Part shown: positions 24,087 through 32,479 of the stretch, piece by piece | Layout: the number at the start of each line of letters is the position of its first letter | How positions within the stretch are numbered: the stretch's first letter is position 1 | DNA from: Paraprevotella stercoravium | GTDB lineage: Bacteria > Bacteroidota > Bacteroidia > Bacteroidales > Bacteroidaceae | NCBI GenBank assembly: GCA_018883665.1 | Contig: JAHLFU010000057.1 | Coordinates: 1 to 37,161, forward strand | Direction of reading: 5' to 3' | DNA: 37,161 nt | Translations under genes and position numbers: made by a program | The notes under the pieces: model-generated | The model's database searches: none | What the model was told of the DNA's origin: nothing | What the model saw: only the letters and a program-made list of their open reading frames with translations

Positions 24087-25550
24087 ATGAAACAGCTAAC
24101 TAAAAGAATTGCAGGAACAGCAGGCATAGCGCTGTTAGGAGCCGGTTTCTTTGGCTTCTGCCCTACTATTTCGTCAGCCTATGCCGCTGAAATTACCACT
24201 GGAATGGTGGATCTCACTCAAGCAGCAGAATCATCGGTTAATGCCGTGGTGTATATTAAAGTAACGATGAACAGCAAAACGCAAACCGTATCTGTACGGG
24301 ATCCATTTTCCGATTTCTTCGGTGATTTCTTCGGATTCGGTGGCGGCGGCACACAGAAACGCCAGATACAAACCCCGAAAAGGCAGGCTTCAGGATCAGG
24401 AGTCATCATTTCAAAGGACGGATATATTGTCACAAACAACCATGTAGTAAACGGTGCGGACGAACTGGTTGTCAAGTTGAATGATAACCGAGAGTTCAAA
24501 GCACGCATCATCGGTTGCGATGAACAGACAGACTTGGCTCTGATTAAAATAGAAGGAAAAGATCTGCCTACAATTCCTATCGGAAACTCTGACGATCTGA
24601 AATTGGGCGAATGGGTCTTGGCTGTAGGTAACCCATTCAATTTGACTTCTACCGTAACAGCTGGTATAGTAAGTGCCAAGGCCCGCTCGTTGGGTGCCAA
24701 TTCCATTGAAAGTTTTATTCAGACCGATGCAGCTATCAATTCCGGAAATTCCGGAGGTGCATTGGTGAATGCAAAAGGCGAATTAGTGGGTATTAATGCA
24801 ATGCTCTATTCACAGACCGGTTCTTATTCCGGTTATGGCTTTGCCATCCCGACCACCATCATGAACAAGGTAGTTCACGATCTTAAGGAATTCGGAATCG
24901 TGCAGCGTGCCGTATTGGGTGTAAGCGGAACCGATGTACTGAATTACATTGACAGTGAGAAAGAAAAAGGTAATACCGTAGATCTGGGTACTGTTTCCGG
25001 AGTTTATGTAAACAGTGTAGAACCCAACTCAACTGCAGCCGAGCTGAATTTGGTTAAGGGAGATGTAATTACCGCCATCGACGGAAAGAACATCACCAAG
25101 ATTGCCGAACTTCAGGAAGAACTGGCCAAACATCGTCCGGGCGATCAGGTCAAGATCACATATGTAAGAAACAAGAAGACCCACAACGAAACTGTCACTC
25201 TGCGCAATGCGCAAGGCAATACCAAAGCACTTGAAGAACTTGATATCGACCAGTTCGGCGCAGCCCTCAAACCGCTGAGTGAAGAAACTAAAGCACAGCT
25301 GAACTTGCCATACGGACTTGAAGTGGCCGCTCTGCGTAATGGAAAGATGAAGGATGCCGGCATAACCAAAGGCCTCATCATTCTGATGATCAACGATAAG
25401 CCTATGCGCACGTTGGAAGATTTCGAAGCCGTAGTGAAAGAAACCAACCAGTCTTCTGACCGTACACTGTGGATCAGAGCTATCACACAAAGCGGTATCA
25501 AGAAGAGTATGGTTATAGAACTGAATGATCCGAAAGAAAAAAAGAAATAA
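24087..25550 (+). CDS. HtrA/DegP family periplasmic serine protease
   Basis: Periplasmic protease/chaperone that removes misfolded envelope proteins. The 487-residue protein has a signal peptide (about 1-33, ending AYAA). The trypsin-like domain has catalytic His119 (TNNHVV), Asp149 (QTDLALIK) and Ser222 (NSGNSGGAL). The LA loop region (72-100) is rich in Phe/Gly and Lys/Arg, and two PDZ domains follow (about 265-365 and 380-480). Length and order match DegP/DegQ (Do family). Its own terminator separates it from the sigma factor gene. The gene symbol could be degP, degQ or htrA; sequence alone does not decide. Confidence 0.95.
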   Translation: MKQLTKRIAGTAGIALLGAGFFGFCPTISSAYAAEITTGMVDLTQAAESSVNAVVYIKVTMNSKTQTVSVRDPFSDFFGDFFGFGGGGTQKRQIQTPKRQASGSGVIISKDGYIVTNNHVVNGADELVVKLNDNREFKARIIGCDEQTDLALIKIEGKDLPTIPIGNSDDLKLGEWVLAVGNPFNLTSTVTAGIVSAKARSLGANSIESFIQTDAAINSGNSGGALVNAKGELVGINAMLYSQTGSYSGYGFAIPTTIMNKVVHDLKEFGIVQRAVLGVSGTDVLNYIDSEKEKGNTVDLGTVSGVYVNSVEPNSTAAELNLVKGDVITAIDGKNITKIAELQEELAKHRPGDQVKITYVRNKKTHNETVTLRNAQGNTKALEELDIDQFGAALKPLSEETKAQLNLPYGLEVAALRNGKMKDAGITKGLIILMINDKPMRTLEDFEAVVKETNQSSDRTLWIRAITQSGIKKSMVIELNDPKEKKK

Positions 25551-25868
25551 AGACATACTTGTATTTAAACAAAAAGAGTTGTACCTATCTCCGGTGCAAC
25601 TCTTTTTGTTTTTATCCCGAGAATTCAATCCCATTAAACGAGCAGAATCAGGATAATCTGTAAAAACACGTTGTTCCATCACAAACTTTTTCGTCCTAAA
25701 CCGAAATATACCCGAACAAGAAATTCATACGATGTAGCCACCCCTTTAGAAAACTTATTAAAACTAAATTTATCCACCTTATAGTTAATAAATAATAATA
25801 TTAAACAAACTATAATCTATAATTCATTTTTTCTTTATAAATTAGCAACCTAAAATTGTTAAGAAGAA
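25551..25868. other. Intergenic region between htrA-like and sigma factor genes
   Basis: This 318-bp stretch holds the protease terminator (25571-25607) and then an AT-rich leader for the sigma gene. The leader has no perfect TAnnTTTG box; the closest is TAAATTTA near 25767. I see no small gene or structured RNA in it. Confidence 0.55.
25571..25607 (+). terminator. Terminator of the htrA-like gene
   Basis: Stem AAAAAGAGTTGTACC / GGTGCAACTCTTTTT (15 bp with one G-U pair), 7-base loop, then GTTTTTAT. It starts 20 bp past the stop codon. Confidence 0.85.
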
Positions 25869-26729
25869 ATGAGACAATTAAAGATTACCAAAAGTATCAC
25901 CAATCGTGAGAGTGCTTCTTTGGACAAATACCTTCAGGAAATCGGCCGCGAGGAACTGATTACCGTAGAAGAAGAGGTCGAATTAGCACAACGCATCCGC
26001 AAAGGAGACCGCATCGCGCTTGAAAAATTGACACGAGCAAATCTTCGTTTCGTTGTATCTGTGGCAAAACAATACCAAAACCAAGGATTAAGTCTGCCAG
26101 ACTTGATCAATGAAGGAAATCTGGGTCTGATTAAGGCAGCCGAAAAGTTCGACGAAACAAGAGGTTTCAAATTTATCAGTTATGCGGTATGGTGGATCAG
26201 ACAGTCCATTCTGCAAGCTCTGGCCGAACAAAGCCGAATCGTGCGCCTGCCTCTTAACCAAGTAGGATCATTGAATAAGATCAGCAAGGCGTTCAGCAAA
26301 TTCGAACAGGAGAATGAAAGAAGACCAAGCCCGGAGGAATTGGCAGATGAACTGGATATTCCGGTAGATAAGATCTCGGACACCATGAAAGTAAGCGGAA
26401 GACACATTTCCGTAGACGCTCCTTTCGTTGAGGGTGAAGACAACAGTCTGTTGGATGTACTCGTTAATGACGACTCTCCTATGGCCGACCGCTCACTGGT
26501 GAACGAATCTCTGTCACGCGAAATTGACCGTGCATTGTCCATGCTGAGCGAGCGTGAAAAAGAAATCATACAGATGTTCTTCGGAATCAACCATCAGGAA
26601 ATGACCCTGGAAGAAATCGGAGATAAATTCAATCTGACACGTGAGCGTGTTCGACAAATCAAAGAAAAGGCAATCCGCAGACTGAGACAAAACTCAAAAA
26701 GCAAATTACTGAAATCTTACTTGGGATAA
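25869..26729 (+). CDS. rpoD: Primary RNA polymerase sigma factor (sigma-70 group 1 type)
   Basis: A 286-residue sigma factor, the size of the Bacteroides housekeeping sigma (sigma-ABfr), much shorter than E. coli RpoD because region 1.1 is absent. Region 1.2 is at about 15-45 (SLDKYLQEIGREELIT). Region 2 includes LPDLINEGNLGLIKAAEKFDETRGFKFISYAVWWIRQSI (about 75-115). Region 3 is at about 130-200. Region 4 has the helix-turn-helix MTLEEIGDKFNLTRERVRQIKEKAIRRLR near the C-terminus. In this phylum the protein reads TTTG (-33) and TAnnTTTG (-7) promoters, and boxes of that form precede most transcription units in this window. Confidence 0.95.
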   Translation: MRQLKITKSITNRESASLDKYLQEIGREELITVEEEVELAQRIRKGDRIALEKLTRANLRFVVSVAKQYQNQGLSLPDLINEGNLGLIKAAEKFDETRGFKFISYAVWWIRQSILQALAEQSRIVRLPLNQVGSLNKISKAFSKFEQENERRPSPEELADELDIPVDKISDTMKVSGRHISVDAPFVEGEDNSLLDVLVNDDSPMADRSLVNESLSREIDRALSMLSEREKEIIQMFFGINHQEMTLEEIGDKFNLTRERVRQIKEKAIRRLRQNSKSKLLKSYLG

Positions 26730-26770
26730 TCCCCAATACAGACTTATACATTAGCATTTGGCAAATCAGC

Positions 26771-26800
26771 AAGGTGTACCTGTAAAAGCAGGTACACCTT
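26771..26800 (+). terminator. Terminator of the sigma factor gene
   Basis: Perfect 12-bp stem AAGGTGTACCTG / CAGGTACACCTT with a 6-base loop, followed by TTTCATTT, about 40 bp after the stop codon. Confidence 0.82.
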
Positions 26801-26872
26801 TTTCATTTCCACACCAATCAGACAAAAACAATAAAAAAAGAGTTTTTTGTTGGCTGATGAAAGATTATTCCT

Positions 26873-26880
26873 TATTTTTG
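26873..26880 (+). promoter_or_regulatory. -7 promoter box upstream of the small secreted protein
   Basis: TATTTTTG, 20 bp before the ATG at 26901, with TTTTTTG/TTG runs near 26843-26852 as candidate -33 element. It probably drives the downstream kinase/peptidase/PqqD genes too. Confidence 0.55.
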
Positions 26881-26900
26881 TAACGATAAAACTTTAAAAT

Positions 26901-27332
26901 ATGAAACGTTTCAAATTTTCTTTTTTATTACTTTTTACCGTACTTGTTGTCGGCATAAATTCATATGCTAAAGACAAAAACACGACAAAAACCGAAAAAG
27001 TATATATGTTCGGCTTCTCTGCATCCTTTAATGACTCTCTAGTTTACATTACAGATATACAGGGTGTAGATTCTGTTGAGATCGAGCCAAAAACGGACTT
27101 TCTTGTTGGCCGTACAGCTTATGGCAATCAATTGCAATTTTATCTGGCAGATTATAAAGAGCGTCCAAACACGACTTGCGTCGTTTTTTTTGACAAGAAA
27201 GAAGACAAATTGCGCAAAAAATACAATAAGATCTTGAAACGATACAAGAACAGCAAAGAAACGATCCTAAAAAACCTGACACGAGACGAGTTCAGCTTCA
27301 AGCGCGAAATCAATAAAGTAATTTCCGAATAA
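26901..27332 (+). CDS. Small exported protein of unknown function
   Basis: I do not recognise a family. The 143-residue protein begins with a signal peptide (hydrophobic 6-22, ending NSYA before KDKNTT), so it is probably periplasmic. The rest is a compact alpha/beta sequence with a very basic helix (KKEDKLRKKYNKILKRYKNSKETILK, about 100-126) and an acidic/amide C-terminus. It has its own promoter box and ends only 5 bp before the kinase-like gene, so it is probably co-transcribed with the three-gene cassette behind it. It could be a substrate or partner of that cassette, but nothing in its sequence proves this. Confidence 0.75.
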   Translation: MKRFKFSFLLLFTVLVVGINSYAKDKNTTKTEKVYMFGFSASFNDSLVYITDIQGVDSVEIEPKTDFLVGRTAYGNQLQFYLADYKERPNTTCVVFFDKKEDKLRKKYNKILKRYKNSKETILKNLTRDEFSFKREINKVISE

Positions 27333-27337
27333 TATAC

Positions 27338-28219
27338 ATGAAAACAAAACAATATAAAGTAGCCGGACATCTGTTCCGATTATCCTTTGAAGTGCCGGAA
27401 CTGATTGAAGACCTGTTACCTTCCTGCTCTCCTTTCATCTGTGAAACGAGCGATGAAAAAGAGCTTTTTGAGATGTCCGTTACTGAAAATCCATGTACAG
27501 AAACCCCACAAGAAGAAATTGGACAGTTTGATTGCGGTGGTTGCAACCACGGAGTTTACCTGATGGAAGACGGCGGTTATGAATTTGTCATCAGTAGTGT
27601 TTCCGGTGTAAAATGTTGCCTTGTCCGTGTCAATGCAGACTTCAGCAAAGCGACAGTACACCTGATGACCCCCAAAAAGGAAGACCGGGCATTTGGAACC
27701 AACAATGCCCTGATGATTGTCTTTGCTTTTGCCACATCGGGACATAACACATTACTCATTCATTCGTCCGTCATCCGGAACAATAACAAAGGATACTTGT
27801 TTTTAGGGAAAAGCGGTACAGGAAAAAGTACACATACACGTTTGTGGCTCAAACATATTCCCGGATCAGACTTGATGAATGATGATAATCCGGTAATACG
27901 TGTTATTGATGGAAAGACTTTTGTTTATGGTTCCCCATGGAGCGGCAAAACCCCTTGCTATCGTAATGTTGAAGCCGAAGCTGGTGCCTTTGTTCAATTG
28001 GAACAGAAAAAGAAAAACGAAATCCGACGTGAAGATATCCTACACTCCTTCGCTCATATCCTGTCATCTGTATCGGTTATGAAATGGGACAAACGTGTTT
28101 ACAACGATATTTGCAACACAATCTCCGAAATACTGTCGCACACCCCTGTATATCATTTAGGGTGTCTGCCCGATGAAGAAGCTGCACGCCTCAGCCATCA
28201 AACTGTAACCTCGGCATGA
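27338..28219 (+). CDS. HprK/PEPCK-like P-loop kinase
   Basis: A 293-residue protein whose C-terminal two thirds have the HPr-kinase/PEP-carboxykinase-like fold. There is a conserved IHSSVI strand (His142), Walker A GKSGTGKST at 157-165, an acidic pair in LMNDDNPVI (Asp182, Asp183) at the place of the HprK Asp pair, and GSPWSGK at 198-204. The N-terminal 130 residues are not the HprK N-domain. HPr kinases of this shortened type are known accessory enzymes in peptide-modifying (for example lasso peptide) clusters. It overlaps the next gene by four bases (ATGA), so translation is coupled. All expected nucleotide-binding residues are present. The target protein is unknown; regulation of sugar transport through HPr is unlikely in this setting. 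Confidence 0.85.
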   Translation: MKTKQYKVAGHLFRLSFEVPELIEDLLPSCSPFICETSDEKELFEMSVTENPCTETPQEEIGQFDCGGCNHGVYLMEDGGYEFVISSVSGVKCCLVRVNADFSKATVHLMTPKKEDRAFGTNNALMIVFAFATSGHNTLLIHSSVIRNNNKGYLFLGKSGTGKSTHTRLWLKHIPGSDLMNDDNPVIRVIDGKTFVYGSPWSGKTPCYRNVEAEAGAFVQLEQKKKNEIRREDILHSFAHILSSVSVMKWDKRVYNDICNTISEILSHTPVYHLGCLPDEEAARLSHQTVTSA

Positions 28220-28773
28220 AAAAAAGTATCAGGAAAAAAATTTTCGGAATTGTATGGAAAGGATTTTCCCCCATACGACGGCTTACCGCTCCTGCTTCTC
28301 CGGCATCCCGAACAGAAAATACAACCCGCGTAGTGATACCCAACGAAATTATTCTCGGACAGGTAAAGGAACTGGTGCGCGAAGGACACACTGTAAAAAT
28401 CATGGTCAAAGGATATAGCATGCGTCCTTTTCTGGAACATTGCCGGGATAGTGTGATACTAGGACCTTTCTCGGAACTGAAAGTGGGTGATGTGGCATTG
28501 GCCGAAATATATCCGGGCAAATATGTATTGCACCGTATCATTGCACTTGACGGAGATCAGGTAACCCTGATGGGTGACGGTAATCTGAGAGGGAAAGAAT
28601 ACTGCCGGCGCGAGAAAGTGGCTGCCGTGGTGCGCACATTTATCCGCAACGGAATAGCTACTGATGCCGACAATGAGAAATGGAAACGCTATGCCCGCCT
28701 TTGGGGCAAACTGCTCCCTATAAGAAAGTATTTATTATGGATCTATAAATTAAATCTTGAACAGAAATCATGA
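28216..28773 (+). CDS. S24/S26-like peptidase family protein
   Basis: A 185-residue protein with the signal-peptidase/LexA-like catalytic fold. GYSMRPFL places the nucleophile at Ser68 followed by Met69. VLHRIIAL has His106 where bacterial signal peptidase I has Lys and the archaeal/SipW type has His, and LMGDGN (118-123) corresponds to the GDxN box. No membrane helix is apparent. The N-terminal 40 residues are basic and Pro/Ser-rich. So it may be a soluble or peripheral processing protease, or a non-proteolytic member of the fold. It overlaps both neighbours by four bases, between the kinase-like and PqqD-like genes, which argues for joint action. Confidence 0.82.
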   Translation: MKKSIRKKIFGIVWKGFSPIRRLTAPASPASRTENTTRVVIPNEIILGQVKELVREGHTVKIMVKGYSMRPFLEHCRDSVILGPFSELKVGDVALAEIYPGKYVLHRIIALDGDQVTLMGDGNLRGKEYCRREKVAAVVRTFIRNGIATDADNEKWKRYARLWGKLLPIRKYLLWIYKLNLEQKS

Positions 28774-29036
28774 AAATAAAAAACGGATTTGACCTGAAGA
28801 ATGTCTGCAACGAATACGTGGTTGTCGCTTACGGAAAGGAAAATATCGACTTCACCAAGATTATCAGCCTCAATGAATCGGCTGCATACTTGTGGAACAA
28901 GGTAAAAGATACAGATTTTGATGCGGAACAGTTGGCACAGTTGCTGCTCGACGAATATGAAGTGGATGCGGAAACGGCTCTGAACGATGCCCGTGACATC
29001 ATGAAGTCGTGGAACGAAGCTGGACTGACCGAATAA
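28770..29036 (+). CDS. PqqD-like peptide-binding (RRE) protein
   Basis: An 88-residue PqqD family protein, a small winged-helix domain (RiPP recognition element) that in other systems binds leader peptides and hands them to modifying enzymes. The pattern fits: GKENIDFTKIISLNESAAYLWNKV followed by a helical second half with LLLDEYEVDAETALNDARDIMKSWNEAGL, including the typical YxVDxxxAxxDxxxFxxxxxxxGL-like layout. It is the last gene of the coupled cassette, overlapping the peptidase gene by four bases and followed by a strong terminator. No radical SAM, cyclase or obvious precursor peptide gene lies in the immediate neighbourhood. Confidence 0.88.
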   Translation: MKIKNGFDLKNVCNEYVVVAYGKENIDFTKIISLNESAAYLWNKVKDTDFDAEQLAQLLLDEYEVDAETALNDARDIMKSWNEAGLTE

Positions 29037-29061
29037 GCTTCTGTTCTGAACATCAGAAAAC

Positions 29062-29120
29062 AAACATTAAAGGCGCTTTCACTGCTTGCATATACAAGTA
29101 AGAAAGCGCCTTTAATGTTT
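29062..29120. terminator. Bidirectional terminator between pqqD-like gene and riboflavin synthase
   Basis: Perfect 19-bp stem AAACATTAAAGGCGCTTTC / GAAAGCGCCTTTAATGTTT, with a 21-base loop that contains a smaller CTTG/CAAG hairpin. It lies between convergent genes, with TTTTTT on the plus side. Confidence 0.88.
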
Positions 29121-29141
29121 TATCTTTTTTATTTCCAGTAT

Positions 29142-29756
29142 TTAACCCTGCTGTCCGGTCAGTGACATCATGCGACTCAGATACTTACCGATAATGTCGA
29201 ATTCCAGATTAACGACACTACCCGGCTTGAAAGTATGGAAGTTGGTATGATCGAAGGTATAAGGGATGATGCACACCTGGAAAGTGTCCTGTGTAGGATT
29301 GCACACCGTAAGACTTACTCCGTTCACGGTTACCGATCCCTTATCAACGGTAAAATAACCGCGTTTGGCCATTTCCGGATCAAAAGCATAACGGAAAGTA
29401 AACACATGACTTCCCTCTGCATCTTCTACAGAAACACACTCGGCGGTCTGGTCTACATGCCCCTGTACGATATGTCCGTCCAAACGTCCGTTCATCATCA
29501 TGGAACGTTCCACATTGACTTCATCACCCACTTGAAGCAGTCCTAAATTACTACGGTCCAGCGTTTCCTTCATGGCGGTCACGGTATATGTGCCGTTTTC
29601 TATACGCACCACAGTAAGACAAACTCCATTATGTGCCACACTTTGGTCTATTTTCAACTCATCCACAAAAGAGCATTTCAGAGTGAAATGCACATTTTCC
29701 AACTCTTTTTCAATGGCCACAACCTGGGCACATTCTTCTACTATTCCAGAAAACAT
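29142..29756 (-). CDS. ribE: Riboflavin synthase (alpha chain type)
   Basis: Dismutates two 6,7-dimethyl-8-ribityllumazine molecules to riboflavin. The 204-residue protein is the usual size and has the two lumazine-binding repeats. The first starts MFSGIVEECAQV. The second begins around residue 98 with the diagnostic MNGRLDGHIVQGHVDQTAECV. The frame can be read ten codons further to a TTG at 29786, but that codon lies inside the -7 box (TACCTTTG). The ATG at 29756, with a leader of about 20 bases, is therefore the start. It also begins exactly at the family's conserved N-terminus. It stands alone, without other riboflavin genes; its product feeds the FMN/FAD of enzymes such as NQR. Also called ribC in some genomes. 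Confidence 0.95.
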   Translation of the reverse strand: MFSGIVEECAQVVAIEKELENVHFTLKCSFVDELKIDQSVAHNGVCLTVVRIENGTYTVTAMKETLDRSNLGLLQVGDEVNVERSMMMNGRLDGHIVQGHVDQTAECVSVEDAEGSHVFTFRYAFDPEMAKRGYFTVDKGSVTVNGVSLTVCNPTQDTFQVCIIPYTFDHTNFHTFKPGSVVNLEFDIIGKYLSRMMSLTGQQG

Positions 29757-29783
29757 AAGCTTGCATTTATGATTTTTACCCTT

Positions 29784-29791
29784 CAAAGGTA
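29784..29791 (-). promoter_or_regulatory. -7 promoter box of riboflavin synthase
   Basis: TACCTTTG on the minus strand, 27 bp upstream of the ATG at 29756. I see no FMN riboswitch-like sequence in the short leader. Confidence 0.58.
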
Positions 29792-29877
29792 CAATATTTT
29801 CATAGAATAAAAAGGCTGTTTCGTCGAAAAAAAAATCCCCTTTGTATATTATAATTGTAAGAGCGGAAAAGCACTCA

Positions 29878-29885
29878 TAAATTTG
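29878..29885 (+). promoter_or_regulatory. -7 promoter box of the efflux operon
   Basis: TAAATTTG with an ATTG -33-like element at 29854-29857 (20-bp spacing), 27 bp before the TolC-like start codon. Confidence 0.65.
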
Positions 29886-29912
29886 CCTTCGTAAAAACCA
29901 AACAAGACGATT

Positions 29913-31259
29913 ATGAGCAAGAAGAAGTATTTTTTAGCTCTGTTGTCCCTCTTCATGATGAACAACATCAGAGCCGGCAACGAAGAAACCTGGGATTTGG
30001 AGCGTTGTATACAGTATGCCGTAGAAAATAACATCCAGATCCAAAAATCCAATGTAAGCGAACAGCAACAGGAAGTCAGCCTCAAAGAAGCACAGGCCGC
30101 TCTTTTCCCGAGCTTGTCATTCGGAATGAACCAGTCACTCAACTACCGCCCGCTACAAGACAGTCCCAACAGTATTGTAGCAAACGGAATGGCCAATACC
30201 TCTGTAAAGAAACTAACCGAAAACGGAAATTATTCACTGAACGCCTCCTGGACCGTGTGGGACGGCAAATCAAACACAAACACAATCAAGATACAGAAAT
30301 TAAACAAAAAGATGGCCGAGTTGGATACAGAGATCAGCAAAAACAGCATTACGGAGCAAATCACGCAGCTGTATATTCAGATCCTGTACTCCACCGAAGC
30401 CAAGAAAGTGAATGAAAGTATTCTGGAAACCGCCAAAAAGCAGGTGGAACGCGGAAAGGAAATGATGCAGAACGGGCTGCTTTCCGAAACGGAACTGAAA
30501 CAATTAGAGGCACAATGGAGCAGCGCTCAATATGACGTGGTCAATGCTCAGACCCAAATCGACGACTACAATCTGCAACTGAAACAGCTGTTGGAACTGG
30601 ATCCGAATACGGATTTCCAGATTGCTGATCTGGAGATTGCCGATGAACAGGCACTACAGCTGGTGCCGTCCAGTAATGAAGTCTATAGTCAGGCCCTGTT
30701 ACTGCGCCCGGAAATTCAAAGCAAACAGACCGCTATCGAGGCTGCCAAACTGAGTGTAGATGTGGCCAAGGCCGGATACCAGCCAAGCCTGTCACTCAAC
30801 GCTTCTATCAGCGACAGCCACTACAGCACCGGAGCTCAGGTGGCCAGCCAGCTGAAAGAGAATTTAAATGGAAGCATTGGATTGACACTCTCTGTACCGA
30901 TCTTCGACAACCGCAAGAACAAAAGCGCCGTGGAACGTGCCAAACTGGATCAGGTTACCAAAGCCTTGGAACTGACAGAGGAACAGAAAAACCTGTACAA
31001 CACCATTGAAAGCTATAATCTCCAGGCGCGCAACAATCAGGAAAAGTTCAAGGCTTCGATCACCAAAACCGAGAGTATGGAAAGTAGCTATAAACTGCTG
31101 AACGAACAGTTCGAAAACGGACTGAAAAACGTGGTGGAACTGCTCACCGGAAAAGATGATCTGCTTCAGGCACAACAGGAAAAGCTGCAAAGCAAATACA
31201 CCACCCTACTGAATATCCAGCTCCTGAAATTCTATCAGGGCAACAGCATGACTTTATAA
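29913..31259 (+). CDS. TolC family outer membrane efflux protein
   Basis: A 448-residue outer-membrane channel subunit of a tripartite exporter. It has a signal peptide (about 1-20, LALLSLFMMNNIRA), then two OEP repeats. The first starts WDLERCIQYAVENNIQIQKSN, and the second includes LLRPEIQSKQTAIEAAKLSVDVAKAGYQPSLSLNAS. Long coiled-coil alpha-helical stretches (about 150-240 and 330-420) form the trans-periplasmic barrel. It is first gene of a six-gene operon and has its own promoter. The adaptor gene follows after 33 bp. Confidence 0.93.
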   Translation: MSKKKYFLALLSLFMMNNIRAGNEETWDLERCIQYAVENNIQIQKSNVSEQQQEVSLKEAQAALFPSLSFGMNQSLNYRPLQDSPNSIVANGMANTSVKKLTENGNYSLNASWTVWDGKSNTNTIKIQKLNKKMAELDTEISKNSITEQITQLYIQILYSTEAKKVNESILETAKKQVERGKEMMQNGLLSETELKQLEAQWSSAQYDVVNAQTQIDDYNLQLKQLLELDPNTDFQIADLEIADEQALQLVPSSNEVYSQALLLRPEIQSKQTAIEAAKLSVDVAKAGYQPSLSLNASISDSHYSTGAQVASQLKENLNGSIGLTLSVPIFDNRKNKSAVERAKLDQVTKALELTEEQKNLYNTIESYNLQARNNQEKFKASITKTESMESSYKLLNEQFENGLKNVVELLTGKDDLLQAQQEKLQSKYTTLLNIQLLKFYQGNSMTL

Positions 31260-31292
31260 AATCACTTCATTTTCAATTTAAAGAACTGAATC

Positions 31293-32465
31293 ATGAAAAA
31301 GAATAAAATCATCATGGCTTCGGCCATTGTCATCATCGCCGCCGGAATATTTTTCTTCTGGCCCAAAGGTGACCTGAACTTGAAACAGGAATATGAAACC
31401 ACCAAGGTGGAAAAAGACACCATAAAAAGTATTGTAACAGCTACCGGAAGTATCGAACCGGTAACCAGCGTAGATGTGGGTACACAGGTATCCGGTATCA
31501 TCAGCAAAATTTATGTAGATTACAACAGCGTAGTTAAAAAGGGACAAGTCATTGCAGAACTCGATAAAACCAACCTGATCAGCGAGCTCAACAGCGCACA
31601 AGCCAACCTGACCAGTTCGAAGAGTGACTACCAGTATCAGAAAGCCAATTACGAACGCTATAAAAATCTGTATGACAAAGGACTGGTAAGCCGAAACGAT
31701 TATGAAGTAGCCCGACTCAGTTATCAAAAAGCAGCCGAGGATGTGAAGACCAAAGAAGAAAATGTAAAGAAAGCACAGACCAACCTGGGTTATGCCATCA
31801 TCACCTCTCCGATCGATGGTATCGTATTGGGCAAAGACGTGGAAGAAGGACAGACTGTAGCCTCCAGCTATAGTACCCCTACCCTGTTTACCATTGCTCA
31901 GGACCTGACCGACATGCAGGTTGTTGCCGACATCGATGAAGCTGATATAGGCAACATTAAGGACGGACAGAAAGTAAGCTTCACCGTAGACGCCTTCCCG
32001 GATGACACTTTCAGCGGAGTGGTTACCCAGGTACGCCAGGAAGCTGTAACCGAAAGCAATGTGGTCACTTACGAAGTGGTAATCTCAGCACCAAACAAAG
32101 ATCTGAAACTGAAACCGGGACTTACCGCCAACGTGAGCATTACCACCATCGAACGTCCCAATGTCGTCAGCGTAAAATCAAAGGCTTTGCGCTTCACTCC
32201 TTCTGCTGCCAATCTGAAGGATATAAAGATTGAGGACTGCAAGGGAGCCAACAAACTTTGGGTAAAGAACGGCAATGTGCTGAAAGCTTATCCGGTTAAA
32301 ATTGGTGTATCTGATGGAACCCGCACGGAAATTCTGAGCGGAGTACCAGAGAATACCGAGGTTATCATGAGTGTAAAAGAGCTTCAGGAAGGTATGGAAG
32401 AAGGACCGCAACAAGTAGAGAGCAGCCCGTTCATGCCACATCCGGGAGATAAGAAAAAGAAATAA
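31293..32465 (+). CDS. Periplasmic adaptor subunit (MacA-like, HlyD family)
   Basis: A 390-residue membrane-fusion protein linking an inner-membrane ABC pump to a TolC channel. There is an N-terminal membrane anchor (about 6-24) and a split biotinyl-lipoyl domain (TGSIEPVTSVDVGTQVSGIISKIYVDYNSVVKKGQVIAEL and, later, SPIDGIVLGKDVEEGQTV). A short alpha-helical hairpin lies between them (about 95-165). A beta-barrel domain (about 200-290) and a C-terminal membrane-proximal domain complete it, with a Lys-rich tail. The order matches MacA. Position between tolC-like and MacB-type genes supports the call. Confidence 0.92.
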   Translation: MKKNKIIMASAIVIIAAGIFFFWPKGDLNLKQEYETTKVEKDTIKSIVTATGSIEPVTSVDVGTQVSGIISKIYVDYNSVVKKGQVIAELDKTNLISELNSAQANLTSSKSDYQYQKANYERYKNLYDKGLVSRNDYEVARLSYQKAAEDVKTKEENVKKAQTNLGYAIITSPIDGIVLGKDVEEGQTVASSYSTPTLFTIAQDLTDMQVVADIDEADIGNIKDGQKVSFTVDAFPDDTFSGVVTQVRQEAVTESNVVTYEVVISAPNKDLKLKPGLTANVSITTIERPNVVSVKSKALRFTPSAANLKDIKIEDCKGANKLWVKNGNVLKAYPVKIGVSDGTRTEILSGVPENTEVIMSVKELQEGMEEGPQQVESSPFMPHPGDKKKK

Positions 32466-32479
32466 AATCAGAATGGATT

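Noticed and set aside
25029..25682. 217-codon minus-strand frame antisense to the htrA-like gene
   Set aside because: It spans PDZ-coding sequence and the terminator of the real gene, with no family resemblance.
29757..29877. Possible FMN riboswitch near riboflavin synthase
   Set aside because: The promoter box leaves only about 20 bases of leader, and no conserved RFN-element sequence is visible.
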